A DNA stretch of 64,000 nucleotides, taken from Aselliscus stoliczkanus (lineage: Eukaryota; Chordata; Mammalia; Chiroptera; Hipposideridae). A program made the translations under genes and the position numbers. The stretch lies in contig CM066736.1 in NCBI GenBank assembly GCA_033961575.1, positions 87,155,352-87,219,351 of the forward strand, in the 5' to 3' direction. Below the pieces are notes generated by a model, which did not search any database, had not been told where the DNA came from, and worked only from the letters and a program-made list of their open reading frames with translations. Within the stretch, counting starts at the first letter, position 1. Every line of letters starts with the position of its first letter. This document shows positions 35,641-48,450 of this stretch, in pieces.

Positions 35641-36582
35641 ATACGATACACTATTACTAACTAGAGTCATCGTGGTGTACATAACATCCCTGTGGCTTAG
35701 GAGTGTTTTTGATAGCACAGTTAAACGTGTGTGTGTTGGGGGGGAACAATGCAGGGAAGTGTAAATAGGACTGGAAGAAACATAAATTGGAGAGGGGAGT
35801 ATGTCAAGAATCCTGATAGGCAAGAATCACACTTCATACATCACACTTTGTACATTCATCCCCAAGAACTAGCATGAAGCAGAATGCAGTAAATGATAGT
35901 TGAATGAGTGAAACATGAAACAGTAATGAAGCATAAAGGGCTACAGGTGAGAGTAGGACACGATAGTTGTGGAGGAGAGAGGAAAAAAGAGTGGGGAGTG
36001 ACATGGTGTGTTAGTTAGGATTGAAGTGGCAATAAGTGCATGAGGATCTCTGAAGGATTTGAGATGATGAAAGAGTGTAGCATGAGGACCTTATCAGAGT
36101 AGTATGCTCCAGTAGAAACAAGCTCACCAAGAAAGAGAGTAGGGAAATGTTAGCTGCAGGAGGCACAGTCACCCTAGGAACCCAAGGCAGATCAGGAAAC
36201 GGCAAATTGAGTCTCTACCGCGCTACCTCAAAAAGCAAAACAAACAGACAAAAGCCATCCTGTTACTCCCTTTTTACATTATATGAAAAGAGGTATTAGG
36301 AATAGTGATGGTACATTAGGGCATTAGGTTAGCTGCAGTCTGGGAATGAATTTTAGCTAAGCTGTTTAAAGTTAACTAAGTTTTGAGGCAGTATCTTTCC
36401 TGCCAGGAATGATGGGAGGATATGAGAAACATGGAAGTGGTCAATGCAGGTGCTTGCTATGTCAAACCAGTAGAGCATATTTGGTTAATAGGAGGAAAAT
36501 CAAACTAGAAATAACATAAGAATTCCCTACTTTCATACCATATGCATATGCAGTAATGTTCATGTACACACCTGTGTGTAAT

Positions 36583-37046
36583 TATATATATATATATTTA
36601 TTTATTTATTTATTTATTTATTAAAGATTTTATTGGGGAACTTGGGAAGGGGAACAGACAAATTACTGTCCTTTTGTTCTTCTATCTAGTTGTGGAGGAC
36701 ATTGCTTCACTGGCTCATGTTGGTATCGTCATTGCGCTCTTCTCGGGTGCGGCAGATCGGTTGCCGGCCTCTGGAAGGCCGCTCACAGCAGCTCTTGGCA
36801 GCTCACACTGGCTGCCAGCCGCTCACGCTGGCTGCCGGCCACTCACTGTAGCCTATGGCAGCCCACTGCAGTAGGGGCTGCAGCTATGCTGTCCCCTGGA
36901 ACTCACAGCAGCCCAGCTCCAGGTGGAGCTGTTGTTCACCATCTTAGCTGTAGAGGGCAGTGTCACTAGCTCTCGTATGTGGGATCCGAACCGGGGTTGC
37001 TGGCGTCCCAAGCCAGCTCTTAACCAACGTGCCACTCGGCCAGCCC
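36583..37046 (-). mobile_element. Family B composite SINE
   Basis: Complete antisense copy with a mixed (TATA)/(TTTA)n tail. Its core has CAGCTATGCTGTCCCCTGG instead of the more common ACACCGTTGCCGGGG, a variant shared with 52959-53417. Confidence 0.9.
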
Positions 37047-37943
37047 TGTAGTTTTTATATTGAAACTAGCTATTCATAAAGATTATGGTGGGTCTTTTCT
37101 GCACTCTAAAGAGCAGGGAGGATGTTTACTTCAATAATCCTAAGAATTAATTATGTAGATTCCTGATCTATAGACTTCAGTATATTTTCTTCTTGTGAGG
37201 CCTGACCACTCCCCAAAGGAAAAGTCAGAGGAATAGAAATGTATGTGTAATATACTCACAAGAATGGTTTCTTAAAATCTCAGTCTTAGTTAGCAGATAC
37301 ATAAAGGTACGTTTTATAGAGAGACATGGTTCATTGCCTCATTTACATTTTATTATCTGTCTGAAAGCCAATAAATATTGTGAACCCAGCATTGTGCTGT
37401 AAGTAGTGCAGAATCTGAAGATAATAATCTCTATCCTAATTGACTGTGTAATGCTAGCAGCAAAGAAAAGATAGACAACTTAAGGTAGTCTTTATTGAAA
37501 TGCTGAGTTATATGGTATAGATGTACTCATTTGAGAGTTGAGCGAAGGGAGTTGTTCTAAATTTAGTGATGGTCTTCAAGTAAGAGAGTTAGGTAAAGAT
37601 AACATCTTAAGGACTGTGGACTTTGCAATAATCAGAACAACAGTACTTAGAATAAAAACTTCAACTACTTCTGAGATTTTAAAAACCTATCTTTGTATTT
37701 ATATTTTTCAAATGATATCTTTCAATTAAGGAGGAGTTTATATTAGTGTGTCTTAAGTTATTATGTACTTATAATAACCGGAATCAAACCCTACATACTA
37801 AGTAATTATCAGGATGGCTTAAGTGATCATATAGGTTATTCTGTGGTTTGCTATTTACTTCTCATGCATTAGAATAGGTAGAATAAGCCTGCTCTGTAGA
37901 GACTAAAGTGTTTTTCTATGCTTTCATTAAAAAAACAAATGAT

Positions 37944-38528
<585 letters not shown>

Positions 38529-38624
38529 TAATAAGCATGTGGTTATGTTGTTAACATAGGAACTATTGTGTATGTAGTTATCTGTGATATTGTTAATTAT
38601 TGAGGAGTCATAGAGGTTTTATAG

Positions 38625-38850
38625 TAGCCATCATTTATTGAGAGTATACTGTGTGCTAGCAGTTAATACATATTGTTTTTAATCCTTAATAACCCTGCAA
38701 GATGGATGTTTTCTGTCTTATAGACAATGGAACTGAAGTTCAGAGAGATGGAATGAATACTCTCTAAGGTTACACAGTTGATAAGTGGCAAAACTAGGAT
38801 TCTGCCTGAAACCAGAACTTGTACTTTTCACCACATCATGCTTCTCTAAG
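38625..38850 (-). repeat. MIR relic, near full length
   Basis: Antisense MIR: CATCATTTATTGAGAGTATA, TGTGTGCTAGCAG, AGGTTACACAGTTGATAAGT. Confidence 0.8.
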
Positions 38851-39689
38851 TAATAACTATAGTCTCTGCTCTGGGACTTATATTATGCTCAAGGAAAGAG
38901 GATATAGATATAAAATTTACTACTAGTACAAGATAATGCATGCTAAATGCCAAATGCATGGTTTAGTGAATTAGTACTACAGATTTTAAAAAAAGGGAAG
39001 GGTTGTTCTATAGGGACCTAGGAGCCAAAATTTCTTCATTTCTGTTCAAGGAAAGCATTCTAAGTGTACTGTGTTAGTTCTCTATTCAGGTCAGGCTTTC
39101 ACATAATCATATTTTGGATGGTGGAGTTATTTATCAAATCAATATTTTTCAAGTCAGTAGAAATTAATCATTTATCACATAAACATTGTTGGGCTAAGAA
39201 TACTAGAGAGTCAAAGGTGAATGAAAGATTACCTGTCCTTATCAAGCTTGCATTCTATCAAGAAAAACATTTTGAAAACATCAAAATGTGAAGAACAAAA
39301 AACTTCAGTCATTCAAAAAATATATATTGAACATTTAGCATGTGCTACACATTGTGCTAGCCACTGTAGGAATTGCAAATATGAATGAAAAAAATCAGAA
39401 TGGTATCTAATTTTAACTAAATTCTAACTAATTAGGAATTGTGAGATGTTTAGTTATAATAGTGGGTAGAAAGTGTTAAGTGCCATTAAAGCCTACCCAT
39501 AAACACTCTGGGTACTGTAAACCTAAAATTTAAATCCTTGCATGGCATTTTTATATAATTTAACAAATGAAGAGTGATTAGAGATTTTTCAGTAAGAGAG
39601 AACATACCTATTAATATGATAATTAACAGGTCAGACATTTATTCAAGCATCCTGTAGTAGAAGAAAGAATGCATTATACTTGGCTTCTG

Positions 39690-39790
39690 AACTTTAGGTT
39701 GGTATTATCAGTTGTGGAATTTTGTGAAAGTCCCTTCCCATTTCTGACACCCTTTTTTCCTCATCTGTAAAATGGGACCAAATAGCTGCC
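39690..39790 (+). repeat. MIR relic
   Basis: Ends in TTTCCTCATCTGTAAAATGG, a hallmark MIR segment. Confidence 0.7.
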
Positions 39791-39799
39791 CTTTCACCT

Positions 39800-40065
39800 G
39801 GCTTTTTTATGAAGCAGCAGCCTGGTTGAACGAGAAGAGCATGGGTTTTGATGTCAGAAGATCTTGAATTTGAACTCTGGCTTCAGGATCGGATAGCTTT
39901 ATGATGCTGGAAGATTCCTTAAGATCTTGGGGGCTAAGTTTCCTATTAGTTAAATGGGGATAATAGCAGTTACCTGGCAGGAATTGTGAAGATTAAATGA
40001 AAAAAATTTTGTAAAGTGATTGAGTACCTAGCCCATTGTAGGTGTGAGTTTTATAAAAATGTAGT
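39800..40065 (+). repeat. MIR relic, near full length
   Basis: Runs from GCAGCAGCCTGGTTGAACGA through GAACTCTGGCTTC and TTAAATGGGGATAATAGCAG to the GTGAAGATTAAATGA end. Confidence 0.8.
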
Positions 40066-40264
40066 CTTGTGGGGCTATACAGAGATTTTTAATGTAGTCT
40101 CTGATCAAAAGGAACTTAAAGATTTGTTGAAAAAAGCAATACTAACATATATGGAACAGTAGTGAGCAATAAATACCAGGTAGTATGTAATTAAATGGCT
40201 GATTACTTGGTACATATGAATATCCCAGGAAATTAACAAGGGCTAAGCTTATCATCATAAGTTA

Positions 40265-40400
40265 CTAGGAAACCAGAATCCTGCTTCTGTTCTGCACTAA
40301 CTTGCTGCTTAACTTTTGAGCAATCCATTTCATCTTCCTGGGCCTTAATTTTCCCTTTGGTAAATTGAAGGGGATAGTCTCTAAATGGGCCAGTACTCAA
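40265..40400 (+). repeat. MIR relic
   Basis: Contains TTGAGCAATCCATTTCATCT and TGGGCCTTAATTTTCCC. Confidence 0.55.
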
Positions 40401-40613
40401 ATTAAATGATTCTAGTTAGGTAAGAAGCCTGGGAGAAAGTTGCATTTGAATAGGAGACATAAGGTGAACCTTGCAAGCGATGCCTCCGCTGTGGACATGA
40501 GTATGCTATGTTTATTAGAAAATGAAGACACCAAAGATCAAACATTAGTTCACATGAGTTTGTGCTTTAACTGAAAACTTGGAAAATTTTTAACTATTAA
40601 GATATGTGGTATT

Positions 40614-40730
40614 CGGGGCCGGCCGAGTAGCATGGTGGTTAAGTGCTGGCTTGGGAAGCCGGCGGCCCCGGTTCAGATCCCACATACAAGGGCCATTGAC
40701 ACTGCCCTCAAAAAAACAGACAAACAAAAA
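40614..40730 (+). mobile_element. Family A SINE
   Basis: Complete copy with a perfect 13 bp duplication GATATGTGGTATT (40601-40613, 40731-40743). Confidence 0.93.
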
Positions 40731-41744
40731 GATATGTGGTATTTGTTTTATTATACATTTATGTACTCTTTTGTAAGTGGAGTATGGATAGCTCATTTAC
40801 AAGACAATAAAATGTGTAAGGTAAGCTAATGAATATTTTGTCACATGTTAGCATAAAACATGAATAGGTCCACGTTGGGAAGAGAGAGGCAGTAAAACAA
40901 AGATTATATGAATTCCTCAGATAAAAATAATATAAAGGAACAAGCAAAAATGTATAGCATTTTACAGTTTATAAAATACTTTCAAGTCCATCATCTTATT
41001 TGATTTTTAAAATGACCCTGTGAAGTAGATAGAGTGGTTTGTTTTATTCATTTCTTTATAGCTATTTCATTTTATTCTGAACAGAAGTTAGGGTCATTAC
41101 AAAAACATGATAAGTACACCGATTTTTTTTTTAATTAGTGAGAAAATCTTTACATTTTAAATCCTTAAGAACTTTTGGCTTAAGGACAGTGAAAATACAG
41201 TAGGAAGAAGAAGAGGAAGCCACTGGAGTGCTAGAATGCATGCTCTGAGGCCCTGTACAATTGCAGTGGGTGGTTAGCCTTTTCTAGGTGATGAATTTGA
41301 GTTTGAGTTAAAAGTAACTTACCCAAGGTCACCTTTACCCCAACCCTAATTTCAGGGATGCCCTGACTCCAAGATTATTAATGTTCCTGCTATACCATCC
41401 TGCCTCAGGAGGTAGAGGGATTATAGGATTCTGAGGTGGGCCTCATACTCTCTTCTGACATCTTTCCTCCATTGCCCTTTATCTCTGCTGCCATGAAAAT
41501 GTTTGGAGCTTGGGAAGGTTAGAGTAGAAACTGAGAAAAGTTTGGTAGTTCATCGAGCTTCACCACTTGATTTTTGCTTCTCTTTTATCAAATAGGATTC
41601 AATTAGTAGGAATATGGAAGACAGTGGGGGTGAAAAGTATGCTGGACAATAGGGATTCTAATTCCACAGCAAAAGTGAAGGACAGAGGTCAGAAGCCTAT
41701 TAAGAATTAAAGTTTTTCTCTCTAGAAGTAATGAACAATGAAGC

Positions 41745-41960
41745 AGCATGGTGTAGGGTACTTGATAGTAAGACAGAACTGAGTGTCAGCCCAGTTTTGT
41801 CACTTTAATTCTGGGTGAACATAGGAGTGTTACATGACCTCTCTGAGCCTCAGTCCTCAAATGGGGACAGAAATAACCATCATAGAGTTGTTAAGAGAAT
41901 TAATAAGATATGGAAGAGCCTGGCTGTTAGTAAATAACCAATAAATGCTGGTACATTTAC
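41745..41960 (+). repeat. MIR relic, near full length
   Basis: GCAGCATGGTGTAGGGTACT, TGACCTCTCTGAGCCTCAGT and AATAAATGCTGG in order. Confidence 0.85.
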
Positions 41961-41964
41961 CTTA

Positions 41965-42298
41965 TTACATATGCACATCATTTTATAGTCTACAAAGCAC
42001 TTTTACACGTATTAGCTCATGATTTTCACATTATTTCCATGAGTAGGTACGACAGGGACTGTGATATGTTAAGTAATTTGCCTAAAGTCCTATAACACCC
42101 ATTGAGCAACTACCACGTGAGCGGACACTGCTAGGCATTTTACTTGCACTACCTCCATTCCTCTCACAGCCGTGATGTAGGCATTATGGTGCCTGTTTGA
42201 CAGACGAGCGTACGCAGAAGTAGCTTGTAAATATTGGAGCTATGACATAATCACTGGTCTTCTACTTATAAGTGCTATACTCTTTTCACTACAGTTTT
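41965..42298 (-). repeat. Two adjacent MIR relics
   Basis: Two consecutive antisense MIR copies, at about 41965-42095 (AAGCACTTTTACACGTATTAG) and about 42098-42298 (ACTGCTAGGCATTTTACTTG). Confidence 0.7.
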
Positions 42299-43011
42299 GA
42301 ACAAATGGTGAAAATGAACCATTTTCTCAACTTTAGTAAGAAAATAATTCAGAAGTCCCACTGCCTCGAAGTAATCTCAGATTCCATATGCATGCATTAA
42401 ATTTCTGCTGCTCTAAGTTATGACCATGAAGGTGTTAAGTCTAAGTGACTAATTAAAGAATAGAGTTAAGTAAGGAGTTTATTTCCATTCTTCTTAGTTC
42501 CAAGAACTCTTAGTATTTCAATGCTCCAGATTTAATCAAGGAGTAAGCAATTAGATACTCCTGGGAGGCAGGGACCAATATTGCATTTATGTTAAGAGAA
42601 GCCTCTTGTCCAGTCCAAAACTAAAAATGGTGACAATAAAAGAACTGAGAATTGTTGCCTTTATATTTCAAAAGCAAAGCCTGAGTTCTTGCCAAATATG
42701 TTAAAAAAAACAAACAAACCTCTTCTAAAGCTATTTTCCTTATCAAATACTTGATATGCTAAATAATTTTATTCAGTGGAATTTTTTCCCCCATGTGAGA
42801 TATTTGTCATTGTTCTTCTCTAAAACTTTATTGTTCCTTTGATTTTGAGTTCATCTCTCCCCTGCCCCCTCCCCAAATGACATGGTAAGTGCATGGTTTA
42901 TTTGAAAATAAAATAAATTTTTTATGTAAAAAAAGTTTTCTAATGTATACCCCTCTGTCTAGTTCCCCCCAAAAAAGTAGCTGTGCATATATTATAATTC
43001 TTTCTGATCAG

Positions 43012-43169
43012 ATATGGCTGTGCTGGTGCTGGAAGTCATCACCAAACTGGATCATCTTCCAATCGGTAGAGTTCAGATCAGTGGATTAGCCAAGCTTTCT
43101 CCAACTTATCACATCAATGGATTTTTTACCATTATTTCACCAACATCTAAGAAACTTGGAGAACTCCAG
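43012..43169 (+). CDS. C2CD3: C2CD3 coding exon 3
   Basis: A 158 bp exon reading (D)[20 protein letters not shown] to TSKKLGELQ, phase 1 in and 0 out, with a GTAAGA donor. It continues the N-terminal C2-like domain; the VLVLEV strand and PIGR loop are typical. The acceptor is TTCTGATCAG. Confidence 0.97.
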
Positions 43170-44396
43170 GTAAGAAAATGTTAATCTTTGCTGCATAGAA
43201 TAAAACTTTTGGGGCACAAGTAGGTGAGTCTGTTTGTAGCATGCATAAGTACATGACTCCCATGTACCATGCTCATTCCCACTTCATGCTTTTGTTAATG
43301 TTTTTACCCGAAGACTATAACACACCTTTGTTTCCCACTTACCCAAATCCTCTTAGTGCTTTACTGCCCATCTCAAGTTCCGAGAGTTGTTCCCAGCTCC
43401 TGCTGTGCTCGTTTGCTATCATCTTTATTAAATTCATAACATTAATTACCTAATCATTACTCTGCTATAATCCTACATAGTCTCCAAAATTATGTATTAG
43501 TAGTCATTCTTTAATTTCCCTTCCTTTTAATTTCTAGATTCCCTGGGCAGGACAATGTTTTCTACTTTCTTTGTTTTTCCCACAGCTCCTAACATAGTAC
43601 CAAACAATGATGGCCGATTTGACTCAGGTCAGTAGTGTCTTTGATGTAGTCATTGATCCAGCCTTCATTGTTTTAATTTACTATGTGCCACTAACTTAGC
43701 ATAGAGAGATAAGAGATGGTCTTTTCATTTTGTTTTTCAAAATCATCTAGGAAGAAATAGAAAAGAGTCACAAGTAGAAGGCCATGTGATATGCAGCATG
43801 ATACAGATATGTTCGTGGGAAAGGACACAGAAGGGCCCCTTTCTGAGGGAAGACTCTGGAAGTGCTTCCTAGAGAATTCTGAATATTCCAATCCCTTAGT
43901 AATTTTGTGAGTTTTATACCTTGTCAAATGTATTTAAAAAAGACATATAGAAATTGAAACAGGTATATAAGAAGATAGTTCAAAAAGATGAGGAAAGAAC
44001 ATATAACATTATCATATGTAAGAACCTATTATAAAATCGAAGAAGTAGGAGTAACAATTAGAGATTTTTGTTTCCCAGGTAAATGACAGTGAAAAGGGGG
44101 AGAGGTAGTGTGATCTGATGGAAATGCCACGAGACTTGGACATGGAGAAATTGGTTACAGAAACAATTCTGGTGTTCACATACTCTCCAAGCTTCAGCAC
44201 CCTAGGTTTTCTAAATGATGATACTAAAACTTTTATCTCATAGCATTGTTGCAGAGATTAAATGACATGAAAAGATATGGAAACATTTACATGATACTTA
44301 GGCACGTAACAAGGACTTGCCAAACTTACTTGAATTTGAGAGGATAGTATTGATAGTGGGTAGCAGAATTGAGAAGTTTGTTGACACAGTTTTAGA

Positions 44397-44540
44397 ACAG
44401 GGGTTGGCAAACTTGGCCCAGTGGACCAAATCTGCCAGATCTTTTGATTTTTCAAGAAAAGCCAGAAATCCAAAATTTTACATAAAATCTGATTTTTTTA
44501 AACATTGTTAAATAATTTTAAAAAAATTTTTTAATGCTGT
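44397..44540 (+). mobile_element. hAT (MER5-like) end relic
   Basis: CAGGGGTTGGCAAACTTGGC start followed by a CCAAATCTGCCAG segment typical of Charlie-group nonautonomous elements. The other end is not seen. Confidence 0.6.
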
Positions 44541-45109
44541 GTTGACCAGCGTAAGTCTGAAAACTAGCCATACTGGTATGCTCTCTCTTACACTGATGGA
44601 TGTTACCGATGAAATAGATGGTTGTGGGCAGCTCAGTACTAGAGAGCCTTGAGATATTGAGAGAAGGCTGGTGAGTGTTTATAAGGTTGTTCTATTATGG
44701 GTGTGAGAATTATGTTATTTGGGCTTCAGAAGAGATATGATATATTTAGGTGATAGAATGATGATCTGGAGATGGCACCAGAAAGGAGTAAGTCAACTTC
44801 CTTTACCCTGGCTAGTGAAAGAAGTAGTTTCCATTGGAGAAGACTGAGGAAATGGGGACATTTTAAGAAAGAGATGTTCAGTTAAAGTGGTAAGGTAGTT
44901 TATATAAAATAGTTCTACAGGGCTCAGTGAAGGGGAGTTAGCAGAGGAGTGAGCACAGGTGAACCGTGGTTGAGGAGGAGCCTGACTGAGGTGGACAGTA
45001 AGGACCACCTGGGCCATGAACGGAGGTGTATGGGTACATTATGTGGAGGCAGAGGGGTTAGCAGCGGAAATCCCTTGGACTGGTAGAAATTGCTAGAGTG
45101 ATGTTCTGT

Positions 45110-45490
45110 TTTATACCTGCAGAGCTTGACTCATGCTCTTCCCTCTGCCTGGAATGTTTTGCCTCAGCACCCCCTCAGCCTTATCTGTCTCATTCATATT
45201 TAAGATTTTAAACTCAGATGTTTATATTTCGTTCCTGAAAACCATCCCTGGCCCTGCTTCCTTAACTCTTTCCCAAGCTCCGACCCCTCTTTAGTGTTCC
45301 CATGGCACCCATTACACATCCTTATTTCATAACTCACCATTTTGTATTAACAATTACTTCTTTTTAAGTTCCCCTCCAAAATCCTGTTCCCCTGGGTCAG
45401 GTTTCATGTTTTATCTCTTTGCCTCAGGCAGATAGCACAGAGCCTGGCACTGAGCTAGTATCAACAAATATTTGTTAATTGAACAGAGGA
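45110..45490 (+). mobile_element. L2 3' end
   Basis: TGCTCTTCCCTCTGCCTGGA, then CACAGAGCCTGGCACTGAG and AATATTTGTTAATTGAACAGA, the conserved L2 3' end. Confidence 0.8.
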
Positions 45491-45523
45491 GTTAGGCCAG
45501 CACCTATGTTTTGATTGTAAGAT

Positions 45524-45600
45524 GGGTATAGCAGATACCTGGACTTTCTTCTTTCCTCAACTGCCTCTGGAAGAAGAAAGTCCAGGTACCTGCCATACCC
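45524..45600. repeat. Long near-perfect hairpin
   Basis: Arms 45524-45556 and 45569-45600 share TACCTGGACTTTCTTCTT exactly and pair over about 30 bp, with two differences and one extra T; the loop is about 12 nt. On the minus strand the two differences become G-U pairs. It belongs to no repeat that I recognise. Confidence 0.85.
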
Positions 45601-45745
45601 AGTAGCAGTCTTTTGGCAAGTGATGAATGGCGAGGGAACAAATTTCCATTTGGGCAGCCAGGATTTTATGTGATGCTGTTAACAGTGCTCACTGCGCAGT
45701 GTTGGCCCCACCGCATTCCTGTCGTTGGTGTTTATAGAAAATCTT

Positions 45746-46190
45746 TTTTTAAATTTTTTTTTAAGATTTTATTGGAGAATTGGGGGAGGGGAACAGCGTT
45801 GGGGAATCGGGGAAGGGGAACAGACAAGTTGCCATCTTTTTGTTCTTCAGTCTAGTTGCGGAGGACGTTGCTTCACTGGCCCATGTTGGTATCGTCATTG
45901 CGCTCTTCCTGGATGAGGCAGATCGGTCACCGGCCTCTGGATGGTCGCTCACCGCGGCTATTGGCAGCTCACGCTGGCTGCCAGCCGCTCACACTGGCTG
46001 CTGGCCATTCACTGTAGCCCATGGCAGCCCACTGCAACAGGGGCTGCAGCCTACACCGTTGCTGGGGCTCGCAGCCCAGCTCCAGGTGGAGCTGTTGTTA
46101 GCTGTAGGGCAGTGTCACTGGCCCTCATATGTGGGATCCGAACCGGGGCCACTGGAATCCCAAAACCAGCTCTTAACCAATGCGACACTC
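45746..46190 (-). mobile_element. Family B composite SINE, head-truncated
   Basis: A perfect 17 bp duplication TGTTTATAGAAAATCTT (45729-45745, 46191-46207) abuts a copy lacking about the first 10 bases of the head. It is therefore a recent 5'-truncated insertion. Confidence 0.93.
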
Positions 46191-47366
46191 TGTTTATAGA
46201 AAATCTTGATGATGAATAGATTTAAAAGACTTTATGTTACCTGGCTCATGAAAAAACTCTTAATCAAGACCCAAGTGTGTTTTATTGCATCTATGCCTTG
46301 GCAGTTTCTCTGTGCAAATTATTCCATTAACCTTCGCAGAGATTTCCTAAAACATCTAACTTCAATCTTTCCTTTTTGTCTTAGGCTATTCATCATCATC
46401 TGATTTTCTTTTTGCTTAAACAGGCCTGTCTGCTTTCTCTGTCATTGTAACTGAACTTTCAATACCACTGTTCTTTTCATTTGGAGTATATTCTTTCTTC
46501 TCTAAAGTTTTGTTTTAGGCTTTATTTTATTTTTTATTCTTCCATCAGGCTTTTCTCCATTAGGCTCTTCAGAGAACTGGAGAGCCTCTTAGTAGCCTGA
46601 ACTCACAGGAATGACATGATAAAGGAAACTTCAAATGGTTACTTTTCATTTTAGTGTTCCTCGCTCTTCACCCTGTTTTATCCCCAGTGTAGAACGAGGG
46701 ACTTAATTTTCTCAAATGTACATACTTATTTTTATTGGTCAGGCCATTAGGCATTATTGGGTATACTAGACTTATATACTGCTCTGCTAATGAATCCACA
46801 GAAAAATGACTCAGACAGTCCATGCCTTTAAGGAATTCATAATCTAATTAGGATGAAAAACAAACTGCAAGTTACAAATACCTCCTCGAAGCCTCTGCTT
46901 TTTTTTTTTTTAAACCTTCAAATTAGGGTAATATAATTTTCTGAGTTATGTCATCATAGGAACTTCTCTGTGTGAGGAATTTAACAGTTTCTAGCCTATA
47001 GTAAAGTGTTCAATAAATGGTGGTTATATTGATGGATAGCTACAGCGTAAGTAGAATCATGAAGCAGGTAGTGGCCATGACATCTCTACGTGAACACAAG
47101 TGTACACAGAGGAAGTAATGCTGAGGAAATTGCATATACAAAGGCATAAGGGAATGAAATATAAGGTACATTGAGAGAACCCTGAATAATTGGTATACCT
47201 AAAAGCGAAGGATGGAGGAGGGTAACACCGTGAGACATAAGGCTTCTGAGATAGACAGAAATTTGAACTTGATCCTGTAAGGAATGGGAGCCATTAACTT
47301 CTAATAGGCAAGGAGTCCTAAATTAATACCAAAGAAAATTTCTGATATATTACATGTTTCTTTCAG

Positions 47367-47590
47367 GTCTCACTTGCCCTGGAGCCTCTGTCAGAAACTT
47401 ATAACAGCTATAACCCTCTTCCTACCACTGACATGCCAGAAAAAGTGCTTTTATCTGAGCAGGGATTCAGAGAATATACTGAATCCAGCAATACCCAGTT
47501 TCTAGTTCCATCAGGGCCTCAGAGGATACCTATCACCCAAACTGATGGAAAAGAGTTAGCAGCCAACAGCAGTAGATCAACCACGCCGAG
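47367..47590 (+). CDS. C2CD3: C2CD3 coding exon 4
   Basis: A 224 bp exon (phase 0 in, 2 out) reading [20 protein letters not shown] to the end [10 protein letters not shown] plus AG. It closes the N-terminal C2-like domain (VSLALEPL strand) and enters a serine/threonine-rich, probably disordered linker. Splice sites TTTCAG and GTAATT are canonical. Confidence 0.97.
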
Positions 47591-48202
47591 GTAATTACCA
47601 CACCTGATACCAGCCAACCTGTCAGCTAACTCCCACTGTACTCATAGTTTCTGTCTTTCATTTGTGGTTGGGTAAAATACTAAAGGTAGTCAGTCACTCA
47701 TTGGGCAAATAAGTATTAAGTACCTACCTACTGTGTCCCTCGTCTAGTACCAGGTGTAGGGAATAGAAATTAATAAGACATGATTCCTGTTTTTGAGGAC
47801 TGCTTACAATCTAGTGGGGGAGAGGGTAGCGGCATATGGGTAAATAAATGTATGACTAAGTCATACAGGTGATATGATAGATGTCCTTGAGGAAAGAGGG
47901 AAAAGGCAGTATTCTGTGAAATAGAATGCAGTAAGAGAAATAGATTTTGATTTTAAGTAATTATGAAGCATTTGCTTTGTATCAGGCCCAGCACTGAGCT
48001 CTTTATTTTATTGTCTCGCTTTAGTCATAACTACACAGTAGTAGGTAAAGCATCTACTGTATATTTCATTTGAAGATGCAAAACAGATTTATAAAGTCTA
48101 AGCTACACTGCTGTAAACCACTGATTCACTTTCTATCTGACAAAGTAGAATGGTACCAAAATGGATAATAAACTGCTGATGTTCTCCTTTATTTTAAAAC
48201 AG
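47591..48202 (+). other. C2CD3: C2CD3 intron 4
   Basis: A 612 bp GT-AG intron. It contains weak traces of ancient MIR-type sequence but nothing that I can delimit. Confidence 0.85.
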
Positions 48203-48450
48203 GGGGAAAGACCACTTGTACTTTGCAGAGAATTCTGATACAATAAAGGACTCCTTTTTTGGACTACAGCACCATCTTAATTCAGGGCAGAGTTTAGAGT
48301 CTGTGACTCTGAAAGGCAAAGCCCCACAGAGGCAGATGTCCCTTCTCAACAGTTCTGAGTTCCAGCCTCAAATCAGGACAGCTGCCAAGAGTCGCAGTGA
48401 TTCATGCATTCTTTCTTCAAACAATCCCCCTACGAAGGATCTTCTTTCGG
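48203..48450 (+). CDS. C2CD3: C2CD3 coding exon 5
   Basis: A 248 bp exon (phase 2 in, 1 out). It completes the arginine codon and reads [20 protein letters not shown], ending NPPTKDLLS plus G. This is linker sequence rich in serine, glutamine and basic residues, with no recognisable domain. Donor GTATGT. Confidence 0.97.

Larger units (their letters stand above)
43170..47366 (+). other. C2CD3: C2CD3 intron 3
   Basis: A 4.2 kb GT-AG intron with a hAT relic, an L2 3' end, a long near-perfect hairpin (45524-45600) and a head-truncated family B SINE. Confidence 0.85.
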
